Positions 1-11,784 of a stretch of DNA of 64,000 nt are shown here, piece by piece; the stretch's first letter is position 1, and each line of letters opens with the position of its first letter. The DNA is from Eulemur rufifrons (lineage: Eukaryota > Chordata > Mammalia > Primates > Lemuridae). The notes under the pieces are model-generated. The model searched no databases and was not told the origin of the DNA. It worked only from the letters and a program-made list of their open reading frames with translations. Position numbers and translations under genes: made by a program. The DNA lies in the NCBI RefSeq assembly GCF_041146395.1, contig NC_090997.1:38605501-38669500 (forward strand). Direction: 5' to 3'.

Positions 1-44
1 ATCTTCAGAGTTACAGCAAGTTCAATAAGAAAATGAACAAACCC

Positions 45-300
45 TAAGTGCAGCGTGGTATCCTGGACTGGATACTGGAATAAGAAAACGTAGTTAGTGG
101 GAAACCTTGGTGAGATACGAGTAAGGTCTGCTGTTTAGTTAATAGTAATGTACCATTGTTGGTTTATTAGTTTTCAGAGATGTACCAGGTAACGTAAAAT
201 TATAACATTAGGAGAAAGTATGTGAGAGGTATATAGGACTCTTTATCTGTGCAACTTAGTAAATAATTTCTTACTCCAAAATTAAAAATTTTTAAAAAAC
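45..300 (+). mobile_element. Old L1 3' end fragment (L1M type)
   Basis: The stretch containing CTGTTTAGTTAATAGTAATG, then a GTACC-TTGTTGGTTTATTAG block and a terminal AAAATTAAAAATTTTTAAAA, resembles the 3' UTR of L1M-class elements. It is heavily diverged and lacks visible target-site duplications. It lies antisense in PHIP intron 6. Confidence 0.6.
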
Positions 301-1005
301 CTACTATCCCAAATGTGTCAAAGTTTCAATACTGGAGATCTATATTGAACATATAAATCTATATCTTAAGAAAAGCTAAAATATTGAGTCTTTTCTTATT
401 CCCACTGATAATTAGTTAATACCATACTGGCCAATGAAAGAGCAAAGAAAATTTTTAAAGGTAGCCAGACAGAAAATGGCAAAGAGGAATCAACAAAAGA
501 AGTAAGTCAGTACTAAAAATTTTCATATTTTTTTTAAAAATTCTTCTGACCCATACTGTGATGACTTGAAATAATACCCTGTACCACTATGCAGGCAAAC
601 TATTCTGCCAAGAAGCCTGATGAATTACTTCTTCCTATCACCATCCTGTTCATAACTTTATAGCAATGACAAGGCAAACTGTATACCACAGTGAATTTTG
701 ACACTAACCTATGACGATAAAAGTAGAGTCCAGCTCCTCTTTAGTAATTTCAAAAACTATATGTAAATACAATCTTTAAAAGTAGGCAAAACTGGTGTTC
801 TAGTACAGGTATTTCTTAATATAAAGAACTAAGACTTTCCTGAAAATGTGAATGGAAAAGGAAAAAAAAATTTATCTTAAACTCTAAAAATGAAATAGTC
901 TTTCAGAAAGCTACAACAAAGACCTGCTTGGTAATTAATGTTGTTACCTGAATGAACCATTCAGGTAACACCTTTCTATGCATGACAGAAAACACAAGGT
1001 ATTTT
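301..1005. other. PHIP intron 6, no feature seen
   Basis: AT-rich intronic sequence. No exon, RNA gene or recognisable repeat was found. Confidence 0.6.
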
Positions 1006-1009
1006 TGTC

Positions 1010-1105
1010 ATATACATATAGGGGGTTCAGTACTATCCGAGGTTTCAGGTATCCTCCAGGGGTCTTGGAATGTATCCACTGCAGATTAGGGGGAACTACT
1101 GTACT
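1010..1105 (-). mobile_element. Tigger-type DNA transposon fragment
   Basis: The pattern GGTTCAGTACTATCCGAGG, then TTTCAGGTATCC-CCAGGGGTCTTGGAA and ending GGGGGAACTACTGTA, resembles an end of a pogo-family Tigger/MER2-like element read in reverse. It is short and degraded. Confidence 0.5.
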
Positions 1106-1284
1106 TATATTCCCTATATCCATGTCAGCAGTATTTAATTATCTGACTGTCAACAACACAGCCTAAAATATTTTATCTGATTTTACAAATATTTGGTATC
1201 CTTTTCCAAAAATGACTAACATCAATTTTCTTGAATAGCCAAGTGTTATTACTGGAAAATTTAGCTTACAGAGAATAAAGCATA

Positions 1285-1475
1285 GCATGATGAAGTCAGT
1301 CTGGGCTAAATCCTGGATTCACTTAGAATGTGTGACTTTGGTCAAGTCACCAAAACTTTCCATGCCTCAGTTTCCTTTACTGTAAAATAAGAATAATAGT
1401 TCCTACTTACAGACCATTTAAGGTGTTAAAAGAAAATAAATAGTGCCTCATACATGGTAATTACTCACACAGAAA
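1285..1475 (+). repeat. MIR SINE
   Basis: A tRNA-derived MIR core is visible in sense order: CTGGATTC, TGTGACTTTGGTCAAGTCAC, CCTCAGTTTCC, then a TACCT-like block and an ATACATGGTAATTACTCA tail. Ancient and diverged. Confidence 0.7.
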
Positions 1476-1859
1476 ACGTTAAGTGAAAAATTATTTTTAC
1501 CATCAACCATTCTTACACTTTCATTGCCTACCACAGGACTACCTAATTTTGACAAAATAAGTATAACATATTCCCCTTATTATATCAATCTGTAGTTTTT
1601 CAAAGAGGAGAAACTTTTCCCTATAGGGGAAAGCTCCTATAATATTTTACCTTCCCCTTCTTTCAGGAAAACTATTCTATCCGTTAGTATAATTTTCTAA
1701 GTACAATTATACCCCAGTGTCTCAAATTCCTTTGTTATTTTAATGGTTGCTCATTATAGTAAGATTATATATTTAAATTATTATTTAACCAGGATAGTTG
1801 TATGTTAAAAAAAAAAAAAAGGAAATATGATCATCCATGATTACCTATCACACAGGATA

Positions 1860-2440
1860 CCTCTGGGAAATAGGTCAGAGGGAAGAAATGATCCAGAATG
1901 CATCACAGAGACAGAAAGATACAAAAAAAATGTAAAAGAGAAGGTAACAGAGAAGATAAAGTGAGAAAGTCTAGCATTTGTTTAAGTTCCTATTTGTTTA
2001 AGTCTCAGGGAGGAGAGAGAATGGAGCAGATAGGTTATTACAAAAGATAATGATTGAGAATTTTTCAGTGTCGATAAAGACATTACAGATTCAAGAAGGC
2101 TAATAAACCTCAAACAAGATAAATAAAAAGCTGACACCAAGACGTATCATAGTTAAACTGCAGAAAACCAAAGAGAAAGAGAAGATCTTAAAAGCAACCA
2201 GAGAAAGAGATCGTCTTCAAAGAAGCAAGTTAGATAAGAGATTTAAACCCAAATATATCAATAATTATATGTAAAGGACTAAATACTCTAGATAAAACAT
2301 AAAGATTGTCATACTGTACTTTTAAAAGCCACTTCTATGCTATTTGGAGACGAAAAATAAAAGGATACAAAAAAGTTGGAAGTATAATGATGGAAAAATA
2401 TATATATAAATACCAAACAAAAGTTACACAAAATCAACTA
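1860..2440 (+). mobile_element. Old L1 (L1ME/HAL1-like) ORF1-ORF2 region fragment
   Basis: The blocks CAGATTCAAGAAGGCTAATA, CATAGTTAAACTGCAGAAAAC, GAAGATCTTAAAAGCAACCAG, and then ATATCAATAATTATATGTAA follow the order of the end of ORF1 and start of ORF2 in L1M elements. No open frame survives. Confidence 0.6.
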
Positions 2441-3397
<957 letters not shown>

Positions 3398-3454
3398 TTA
3401 TGCATACAAAGATAGAAAACAAAAAGCGAGAAAAAGAATGTCTAAATCCTACTA

Positions 3455-3619
<165 letters not shown>

Positions 3620-3703
3620 CTATTATGTGAAAAACAAATATAAAAACATTTGCTAAATAATGTTATATAATTCTGTACATTAAAACATACTTTTAAAAAC
3701 ATG

Positions 3704-4077
3704 GGCCGGGCGCGGTGGCTCACGCCTGTAATCCTAGCACTCTGGGAGGCCGAGGTGGGCGGATCGTTTGAGCTCAGGAGTTCGAGACCAGCCTGAGCAA
3801 GAGCGAGACCCCATCTCTACTAAAAATAGAAAGAAATTATATGGACAGCTAAAAAATATATATATATAGAAAAAATTAGCCGGGCATGGTGGTGCATGCC
3901 TGTAGTCCCAGCTACTCGGGAGGCTGAGACAGTGGGATCGATCGCTTGAGCTCAGGAGTTTGAGGTTGCTGTGAGCTAGGCTGACGCCACGGCACTCACT
4001 CTAGCCTGGGCAACAGAGTGAGACTCTGTCTCAAAAAAAAAAAAAAATAAATAAAATAAAATAAAATAAAATAAAAA
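3704..4077 (+). mobile_element. Alu, lemur-type, full length
   Basis: A dimeric Alu starts GGCCGGGCGCGGTGG and has A and B box regions. A middle insertion AAATAGAAAGAAATTATATG is followed by a short (TA)n, and the right arm reads TGACGCCACGGCACTC. The tail is A-rich with AAAAT repeats. It is flanked by the direct repeat TAAAAACATG (3,694-3,703 and 4,078-4,087). It lies antisense to PHIP and ends 84 bp from the exon 5 acceptor. Confidence 0.95.
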
Positions 4078-4087
4078 TAAAAACATG

Positions 4088-4829
4088 TAATCTGTTTTGG
4101 CGATTCAACATTTCATTTTACTTATGGGAAAAGTTTACATTTATTTTGTGAAACCACTTGACTCAAAGAATAAAATAGCTATCCCAACCACCGTTTAATC
4201 CACTGAAGAAAATAATGCTAAAAATTAATGTAACCTAAATGTAACAAGCTATAAATTAACAAATGCCAGTCAATGTAAATATTGAACAATGAAAAATATA
4301 TAGCATTATAACCTAAAATGGTAAATTTTAGTTTTTCATTTGAATTTTCAAAACCTTTGAGCTACAAACAACCAAAAAAAAAAATCATCTAACTATAAAA
4401 TATAATAAATGTTTCAAACCGTTGATATAAAGAAAATCTCCAGAATTAAAGAGAATTGATAGTTTATGTTTATTTTAAAATCGAAGAACACGATATAACA
4501 TCTATGCTGAATTTCATAACTTACCAAAAATCTTACAGAGAGAAAGGTGAAATTCCAGTTGCTGCCTTAAACAAGTTCTCAACTATAAAATAAATCTACC
4601 CACTATAAAAACTTTGAACCCTTTTGGGAATAACGTCAAAATACTGATTAATTTATCCCAGCATTTGAAACCATAATATGAAATGCTAATATTTTTATTA
4701 TCTAGTCTTTTAGTAAATAAACAAATTCACATAACCTAAATAAAGTTAAATTAGAAAAAGTATTATTTTGTTACTTTTTATTTAGCTATCAAATCATAAA
4801 AAATTTCCCACTGTAGTTCCTAAATATTC
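4088..4829. other. PHIP intron 4, no feature seen
   Basis: AT-rich intronic sequence with no recognised repeat or exon. Confidence 0.6.
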
Positions 4830-5374
4830 CAGCTGTTCTCAAGATATGTTCTGGGAACCCCTGGAGGTTCCACAAACAAAAACTATGAATAATACTAAGA
4901 CGATACTCATTTTTTCACTCTCATTTTCTCATGAGTGTATAGTGGAGGTTCCAGAGGCCACATGACATGTGATGTAATAACAGATCGAATACAGAAGCAG
5001 ATATGAAAATCTAAACTGTCTTCTATTAAATCAGCCATTAAAGATTCACAAAAATGGGCCGGGCGCGGTGGCTCACGCCTGTAATCCTAGCACTCTGGGA
5101 GGCCGAGGCGGGTGGATCGCTCAAGGTCAGGAGTTCGAGACCAGCCTGAGCAAGAGTGAGACCCCGTCTCTACTAAAAATAGAAAGAAATTATATGGACA
5201 ACTAAAATATATATAGAAAAAATTAGCCGGGCATGGTGGCGCGTGCCTGTAGTCCCAGCTACTCGGGAGGCTGAGGCAGTAGGATCGCTTAAGCCTAGGA
5301 GTTTGAGGTTGCTGTGAGCTAGGCTGACGCCACGGCACTCACTCTAGCCAGGGCAACAAAGTGACACTCTGTCT

Positions 5375-5408
<34 letters not shown>

Positions 5409-5654
5409 AAGATTCACAAAAATGTAAAACAATGCAACTCTCCTCACAAATGTTTTGTTTTGGAAAATAATTGTTATAAAAATGTTACCTATGTTATCAT
5501 GAAATTAATTATTATATTATTATTTAATAGGTTTCATTAAATGTTAAGTTTCTAATATGGTAAATATCAATTATAACCCACATCAATAAAGGAACTTCAA
5601 TAATTTTTATTAGCGTAAAGTGGTCCTGAGACCAAGAAGTCTGGAAATCTCTAC
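4830..5654 (+). mobile_element. Internally deleted hAT (Charlie-group) element, split by an Alu
   Basis: It begins CAGCTGTTCTCAA and ends in a matching but degraded inverted end (CTGGAAATCTCTA). It includes blocks typical of Charlie-type elements: CACTCTCATTTTCTCATGAG, ACATGACATGTGATG, and GGTCCTGAGACCAAGAAGTC. Only the last part of a transposase-region relative is retained (CAGATCGAATACAGAAGCAG). The element without the Alu is about 470 bp, so it is non-autonomous. The larger relative at 48,280-49,918 shares this segment. Confidence 0.75.
5057..5407 (+). mobile_element. Alu, lemur-type, full length, inside the hAT element
   Basis: Same Alu type as the copy at 3,704, with the middle AAATAGAAAGAAATTATATG insertion and GACGCCACGGCACTC in the right arm. 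It ends in a pure A tract of about 30 bp. A perfect 17-bp target-site duplication, AAAGATTCACAAAAATG, lies at 5,040-5,056 and 5,408-5,424. The perfect duplication and long A tail indicate a fairly recent insertion. Confidence 0.97.
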
Positions 5655-5866
5655 TCAAGTTCACTAAGTAATGGCAATTTTAACATAAATTCCTTGAGAA
5701 AAGACTGATGGGGGGGTGGGGAGATGATGAGTTAAATAATTTCATTCCATCTTGTAGTATCTGTAATACTCTAAATACAGAAGACCATGAATGTTATTTT
5801 TTAAAAGTTGTCTGATACTCATCCTTCTAAACTGAAGTCAATATGAAGAATCTACGTAACTTTTTA

Positions 5867-7122
5867 TTAGACTGGTGAACAATTTAGCATTGCTGGCATT
5901 TGCGATTTGATATTGGAATACATTCTTGAATAAATGTGGTTATGTTATACATCATTTTAATGTACATTTCTTGCTTTATGTTTTTTTGCTAATGCCTTAT
6001 TACTTGCTGTTTATATTTATTTTAGACTATGGAAATGATGTTAGGCAAAAAGCAAATTCAAGCCATTTTCTTATTTGAGCTTAAAATAGGTCCTAAAGAA
6101 GCGAGACAACTCGCAACATCAACAATGCATTTGGCCCAGGAATTGCTAACAAACATACAGTGCAGTGGTGGTTCAAGTTTTGCAAAGGAGATGAGAGCCT
6201 TGAAGATGAGGAGCACAGTGGCTGGAAGTTGACGACCAAGTGAGAGCCATCATCGAAGCTGATCCCCTTACAACTACAGGAGAAGTTGTCAAAGAACTCA
6301 AGGTTGACCATTCTATGGTCATTCGGCATTTGAAGCAACTTGGAAAGGTGAAAAAGCTCAATAAGTGGGTGCCTCATGAGCTGACTGAAAATCAAAAAAA
6401 TCATTGAAGTGTCATCCTCTTCTTGTATACAACAATGAAACATTTCTCGATCGGATTGTGACATGCGACAAAAAGTGGATCTTATGCAACAACCGGCAAC
6501 GAAGACCAGCTCAGTGGTTGGACCGAAAAGAAGCTCCAAGGCACTTCCGAAAGCCAAACTTACACCAAAAAAAAGTCATGGTCACTGCTTGGTGGTCTGC
6601 TGCCAGCCTGATCCACCTACAGCTTTCTGAATCCCTTGAAACCATTACATCAGAGAAGTATGCTCAGCAAATTGATGAGATGCACTGAAAACTGCAACAC
6701 CTGCAGCCAACCTTGGCCAACAGAAAGCGCCCAATTCTTCTCCGTGACAATGCACAACTGCATGCACGTGGCACAACCAACGCTTCAAAAGTTGAATGAA
6801 TTGGGCTACGAAGTTTCGCCTCACGCACCATATTTACCTGACCTGTTGCCAACTGACTACCATTTCTTCAAGCATCTTGACAACTTCTTGCAGGGAAAAG
6901 GCTTCCACAACCAGTAGGATGCAGAAATGCTTTCCAAGAGTTCGTTGAATCCCAAAGCATGGATTTTTACGCTACAGGAATAAACAAACTTATTTCTCGT
7001 TGGCAAAAACGTGTTGATTGTAATAGTTCCTATTTTGATTAATAAAGATGTGTTTGAGCCTAGTTATAATTATTTAAAATTCACCACGGTCTGAAACTGC
7101 AATTACTCTTGTACCAACCTAA
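5867..7122 (+). mobile_element. Hsmar1-like mariner transposon, full length but decayed
   Basis: Both ends resemble mariner inverted repeats: TTAGACTGGTGAACAATTTA at the left and, read from the right end, TTAGGTTGGTACAAGAGTAA. A TA dinucleotide precedes the left end. The length of 1,256 bp is close to the about 1.29 kb of Hsmar1. The transposase frame is recognisable from the ATG at 6,029 (MEMMLGKKQIQAIFLFEL) through TENQK, VTCDKKWI, PNLHQKKVMVTAWWSA, PTDYHFFKHLDNFL and a 3' TTGATTAATAAAGATG. Frameshifts and stops (for example near 6,120, 6,230, 6,400 and 6,688) make it a pseudogene. Two of the catalytic-region blocks, around the first and last aspartates, can still be read. Confidence 0.9.
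6029..6975 (+). pseudogene. Mariner transposase remnant (frameshifted)
   Basis: The intact enzyme would cut and paste a mariner element using a DD34D catalytic triad. Here the frame is broken into at least four pieces: 6,029-6,232, about 6,236-6,405, 6,404-6,688 and 6,690-6,917. Visible family blocks are the helix-turn-helix region (HSMVIRHLKQLGKVKKL), VTCDKKWILCNN carrying the first aspartate, the HVAQPTLQKLNELGYEV block, and PDLLPTDYHFF carrying the last aspartate. No functional product is expected. Confidence 0.85.
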
Positions 7123-7984
7123 ACATCAATACACTCCTGTGTCCTGAAGAGAGCATGGAGCCATATTGTCACACTTTGATAAGTGAAATATTAAAGTCTG
7201 ATACACAGTAGGTGGTCAATAAGTCTTGGAAGAATTAATATTTCTAGAAAAAGGGGTTCTATACATACTATGAATTATACATATTATATTCCTACTTTGG
7301 AGACTCAAAAAGCATACTGACATTAAATTCTCTGAAAAATTCTGAGATAAATCTACTTAATTTTGTTTAACCCACAGATTCCCAAACTCATTTAGCTACA
7401 GAATCCCTTTTTTCCTGATAATACCTATTATAATCACTTACAGCATACTTTAGGAAACACTAGTATGACTGACTAAATAAAACAGACAGAAAAACCAATT
7501 AGAAGAAAACATAACCAAAATATGAGTTTTTAAAATTGTATTTATATATCTCTACTCTTCCCCAAAATAAGTTATTTAAAAATAAAATTTAAAAGAAAAA
7601 GTCTACAATATTTATAAGATCTCCTCCAGTTCCTAAACTTCTGTATGATGATTATTCTATATAATGCGGCTTCTTAATTGATAGAAATTCCTTTTAAAAA
7701 TTTTACTTTAACAAAATGAAATTCAGTACTTATTAACTTCAGCTTTGTGATGATTCTGTTTTAGCATTCTCTGGCAAAATACATTTTTAGGTAGTGAAAT
7801 TCAAAATCTTTACTTGACAATTCTATTTTTTAATAAAATATTATCAATGTCTACTTTGATTAAAGATTTCTTTGATGATTTAGAATATTTCAATTTTTCA
7901 AAATCAACTTGCATTTACAAGTTGAAGAGATACTTTCAGTTCTTAAACTCTTTGTGCTTTCTCTGGCTTTTCAGATTTTATGTA
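7123..7984. other. PHIP intron 4, AT-rich, faint repeat traces only
   Basis: ATACACAGTAGGTGGTCAAT near 7,201 resembles an L2 or MIR 3' tail. CCCAAACTCATTTAGCTACA near 7,381 has the look of a hAT-type end. Neither is long enough for a confident call. Nothing else was seen. Confidence 0.4.
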
Positions 7985-8490
7985 AGTTGATCCCTCTGCT
8001 GGAAATCTTCCTTTACCCACCCACCTCCACATCTCATTCTCCTTCAGGTCTCAGTCTATGCCTCACTGCCTTCCATAACCTATTCACACCACCTCTGCCC
8101 TTTCTTTTTTGAACACTGCGTTCCCACAGTACCATATACTCCCCCCTCAAAGGTCCCTTCATCCCCGTAGCACTTTGTAGTACTTACCTACCATATTGAT
8201 TATTCATATTAATTATTCTGAATATATTTTGATACCTAGATCTCAGTGGGAATTTAATGATAGCTATGATCCTCTTCCCCAAAGAAACACACATTTAAGC
8301 TCTACCATTATCTGCTCTGTTTTACGGGTCCATAAGACCCCTGCACTATACTAAAATTGCTGGTTTAATTGTCTGTGTGCTGTACAAGAAAACATGGGAT
8401 TAGGCCTTATTTAGCTCTGTCTACCCCAGTAACTAATACAGTACTTATAATTAATTGCTTAACATATTATTAGTTGGATAAATGAACACT
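7985..8490 (+). mobile_element. L2 LINE 3' region fragment
   Basis: Pyrimidine-rich sense-strand L2 text: CTCTGCTGGAAATCTTCC, CAGGTCTCAGTCTATGCCTC, GTAGCACTTTGTAGTACTTA, and a degraded tail ending TTGGATAAATGAAC. This is the standard order of the L2 3' end. Ancient, with no coding capacity. Confidence 0.7.
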
Positions 8491-8559
8491 TAAGAATATT
8501 AAGAAACTACTGACTTCCCCACTCCCACAAAACTCAAAACATTGTTAGCATCTGTCCTA

Positions 8560-10080
8560 CCACATAAAATCCCTCTAGCTACGCTTTGAATCCTAATTTC
8601 TCCAAATTCATAGAAATCCTACACTATAAATTAGTCCTCCACACTCCAGTATATTCACTAACTCCCTCTCAACTAGCTTCTACCTCATCAACACCTATAT
8701 TCAAACATGCTCACTTTGCTTCCACCTTAGGAAAAAACAAAAATCCTGCCTGACTCCTATATCTAACACCTCTCCATTCAAATCCCCCAGTTACCACCTT
8801 CACTTTCTCTTCCTCTCCAGAAGCATGTTTTTTAAAGAATGATCCATAGTCAGTCTCATTTCATATCCCATCCTCTCCTCAATTAACTCCAAACTAGCTT
8901 CCATACTCATGACTTCACAAAAAGTGTCTCTTATCAAAAGTTCACCATTAACTATTGATAAATCCAGTAAGTATTTTTAAATCTATACCTTATTTAATGT
9001 CCCAGTAATTTTTAATCTAACTGTTAAACACTTCCTCCTTTGCAAACCCTGTCTTCTCTTAACTTTTGTGACACTCCTTGGCTTTCCTTCTACCTCTCTA
9101 ACCATTCCTTCTCATTTTCTTTTATAGGCTTATCCTCTTCTACCTAGCCATAAAACTGTGAAGTTTCTTAAGGTCCTGGGTTCCAGAACCCAGTTCCAGA
9201 TCCTCTTTTCCTCTCACTACATACTCTGTCCTTGGACAATTCTTACATCAATGATTCCCAATTTTCTATCCACAGCTTACATTTTCATATCAAACATTCT
9301 TAAGACACCTCTCTTTAGAGTCCCAGAGTCTCTTAAACTTTATGTATGCAAAACTGAACTCATGGATCCTTCCCCACTAAAAATGTTCCCTACTTTGGTG
9401 AATGTCAATACCACCTATCCAACCATAAAAGTCAGAAACCAAGGAGTCACATTTTTTACACTGCCCATTTCTCCCTTCCATCCTCAACATCCAAGTAGTC
9501 ACCAAGTCCAATTAATTTTTACTTCCTATCCTTAAATCCATCTACCTATTCTATACTAACAGCCCAAATTCAAATCACCTTTGCAATAAACTCCTATCTT
9601 TCCCACATCCACTCATGCCCTTTACCTCATCAAATCTACTATATATTACAATTAGAATGCTCTTTTCAAAACATGTATCTAATCAGGCCACACCTACTTA
9701 AAAGGCTTCCCTTGCCCTTTGGATAAAGATTCAAATCATTAACATGGTCTATAAGCCCGGAAATGCTTGTATGGTGGCTTCCTATTTTTCTAACTACATC
9801 TGGCACATTCTCAGCCCCTACTCCCAGCTCTCACTTTCCGCATTTCAGACACATGGCCTTATTTCGGGTTCTTTACCTATGCATTCTCTTTCCTGTCAGG
9901 CTTTTCCCATGTGGCATACTCTCTGCAATTCCCCACACTCTCTTGCCCAGACAGCTGTTTTATGTGCCTCAGATCTTCCCTCCAATGTAACTTTCCTTGT
10001 TTTCCTATACTCTACTCAGCCTAAGTATGTCTTCTGGGTTGCATACTTTCTTTGACTTTTCATTTTTAATTCATGCATCA
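8560..10080 (+). mobile_element. L2 LINE block (ORF2 C-terminal region and 3' end)
   Basis: Long C/T-rich sense-strand L2-like sequence. Landmarks include CAAAACTGAACTCATGGATC, GTCACCAAGTCCAATTAATT, CTTTTCAAAACATGTATCTAA, AAAAGGCTTCCCTTGCCC and ATTCAAATCATTAACATGGTC. These follow the order of the L2 3' half. Open frames here (for example 9,158-9,535) are chance or residual LINE frames and not genes. Confidence 0.65.
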
Positions 10081-11591
10081 GTTTCTGACTATACATTTAA
10101 AAGTATAATGATTTAATTCATTTCTTCCTTATTTTACCATAAACAACAAAAGAACAGAGGCCATGCATCTTTTTGCTCTCAGCTATCTCTCTCTCATACA
10201 CAGAGTACACAAATATTTTAAAAATAAATCTTTTCTACTGCCTTTTTCTTAACACTATTCACCATAAATATATTAATCATATTTATACTCTTCACAAATA
10301 TTAATCCACGTCACTATGGTCAGTATTTAAAATGTAAAACAAAAAAAATTTTAATTAAAACAGCTCATTTATGGCTATACATATGATTTTTAATTTTCAA
10401 GTTAGTAAGAACCCCATCTTTAATATTAACTTAAGCTTTTTAGTTTAAATTAATGTTTTACTAATAATTAAAAGAAACATTTTAAATGATATCATAATAA
10501 AATCTCTTATCCATAATGTCTGTATTTGGATTCTCAGTAATCTGCTGTACAATATTATTTGGGGGGAAAAAACTCAACATGCTCAATTTCTAATATATTC
10601 AATACTTTCTATAACCATAGCTGCTTTCACATTCTTATGATACTCAACACATAAAAAGTAAACCCAAATTATAAAGCTAAATGTGATAAATATTAATAAC
10701 ACTAATATAGCTAACACATTGGCTGCACACAAAATGCAAGGCCCTGTTGTAAGTGTGGTAAGTTTCACATGTAAAAACTCAATTATTTTAACCAGAAAAG
10801 GTACATACTATTATTATTGACATTCTAAAAAGAAATTATGATACAAAATGAGAGTCAAATAAACTTCAGAGCCTACATTCACACTGCCTCACACATTACC
10901 TATTGCCTCAAATATATGTATATATCAATGTGCAACATATGAGCAAGTTATAAAATAGAAATTTTGAATAACTTTCAACACAGACATTAAACCAAGCCAG
11001 AAAAAAAGAGAAACACTTTATAGTTCACTTTCACTAAACAAACTAGCACAAAAAGGTAAGTTTCTACAGACAAAAGGGAGCACTTTAAATAAAATCTAAG
11101 GGTAGAAACAGAAAATAAATTGCAATAATACAGTGACAATCCTAAATACCCTCCCCCAAATGGCCACAAGAAATCAACATGATCAACGTTACTTTTCTCA
11201 ATATTTCTAAGATTACATTTCCAAACCCTTAATTTAAAATTAGAAGGCATAAACAGATCAAACTAAAGGGTTAATACCATAAAATTTACAATTACTATTT
11301 TAAAAATTTTTAAAAATGCCTATTTATCAGTAGTGATCAACTTTTTTTTAACTCATGCTCTCTTTGATGAACAAAACATTTTTATCTCCTCCCATTAAAA
11401 GAGCCCCCTTTATGGATGAGAACTCTGATGCCACCTTACTGAGTAAGATTCACTTCTCTAGTGGCTAGATCAGAGCTTTTTCAAACTTATTCTATCTTCT
11501 CCACCCCTATTCTCAAGTGAGAATCACTTCCAATGGTAACAACCTTTGGTAAACCATCCTTTTTGTGAAATGTCATGTTACATTGTCTATA
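10081..11591. other. PHIP intron 4, mostly unresolved AT-rich sequence
   Basis: Only a faint MIR (10,690-10,880, minus, with CTATTATTATTGACATTCT and a GCAAGGCCCTGTTGTAAG block) stands out. No exon, RNA gene or other repeat was recognised. Confidence 0.5.
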
Positions 11592-11784
11592 GTAGAGGTC
11601 AGCAAACATTTTCTGCATAGAGTCAGACAGTAAATACTTTAGGCTTTGAGGGCTACATAGTATCTGCATGGCATTTTTTTTAGTAGCTCTTTAAAAATAA
11701 AATAACCATCCATATTTTGGAGGCCTTACAAAAACAGGTCTCACGCAAGATTTACCTACTGCAGCCATAGTTTAACAACCCCTG
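11592..11784 (+). mobile_element. MER20 (hAT-Charlie, non-autonomous)
   Basis: It starts GAGGTCAGCAAACATTTTCT and continues AGACAGTAAATACTTTAGGC, TTTGAGGGCTACATAGTATC and TACAAAAACAGG. It ends TAGTTTAACAACCCCTG. This is the MER20 layout in sense orientation. Confidence 0.85.

Noticed and set aside
5087..5338. 83-codon minus-strand open frame
   Set aside because: It is the usual antisense Alu reading frame ([18 protein letters not shown] text) inside the Alu at 5,057-5,407.
9158..10055. Open frames of 75-125 codons
   Set aside because: They lie in an L2-derived, pyrimidine-rich block and show no gene-like protein.
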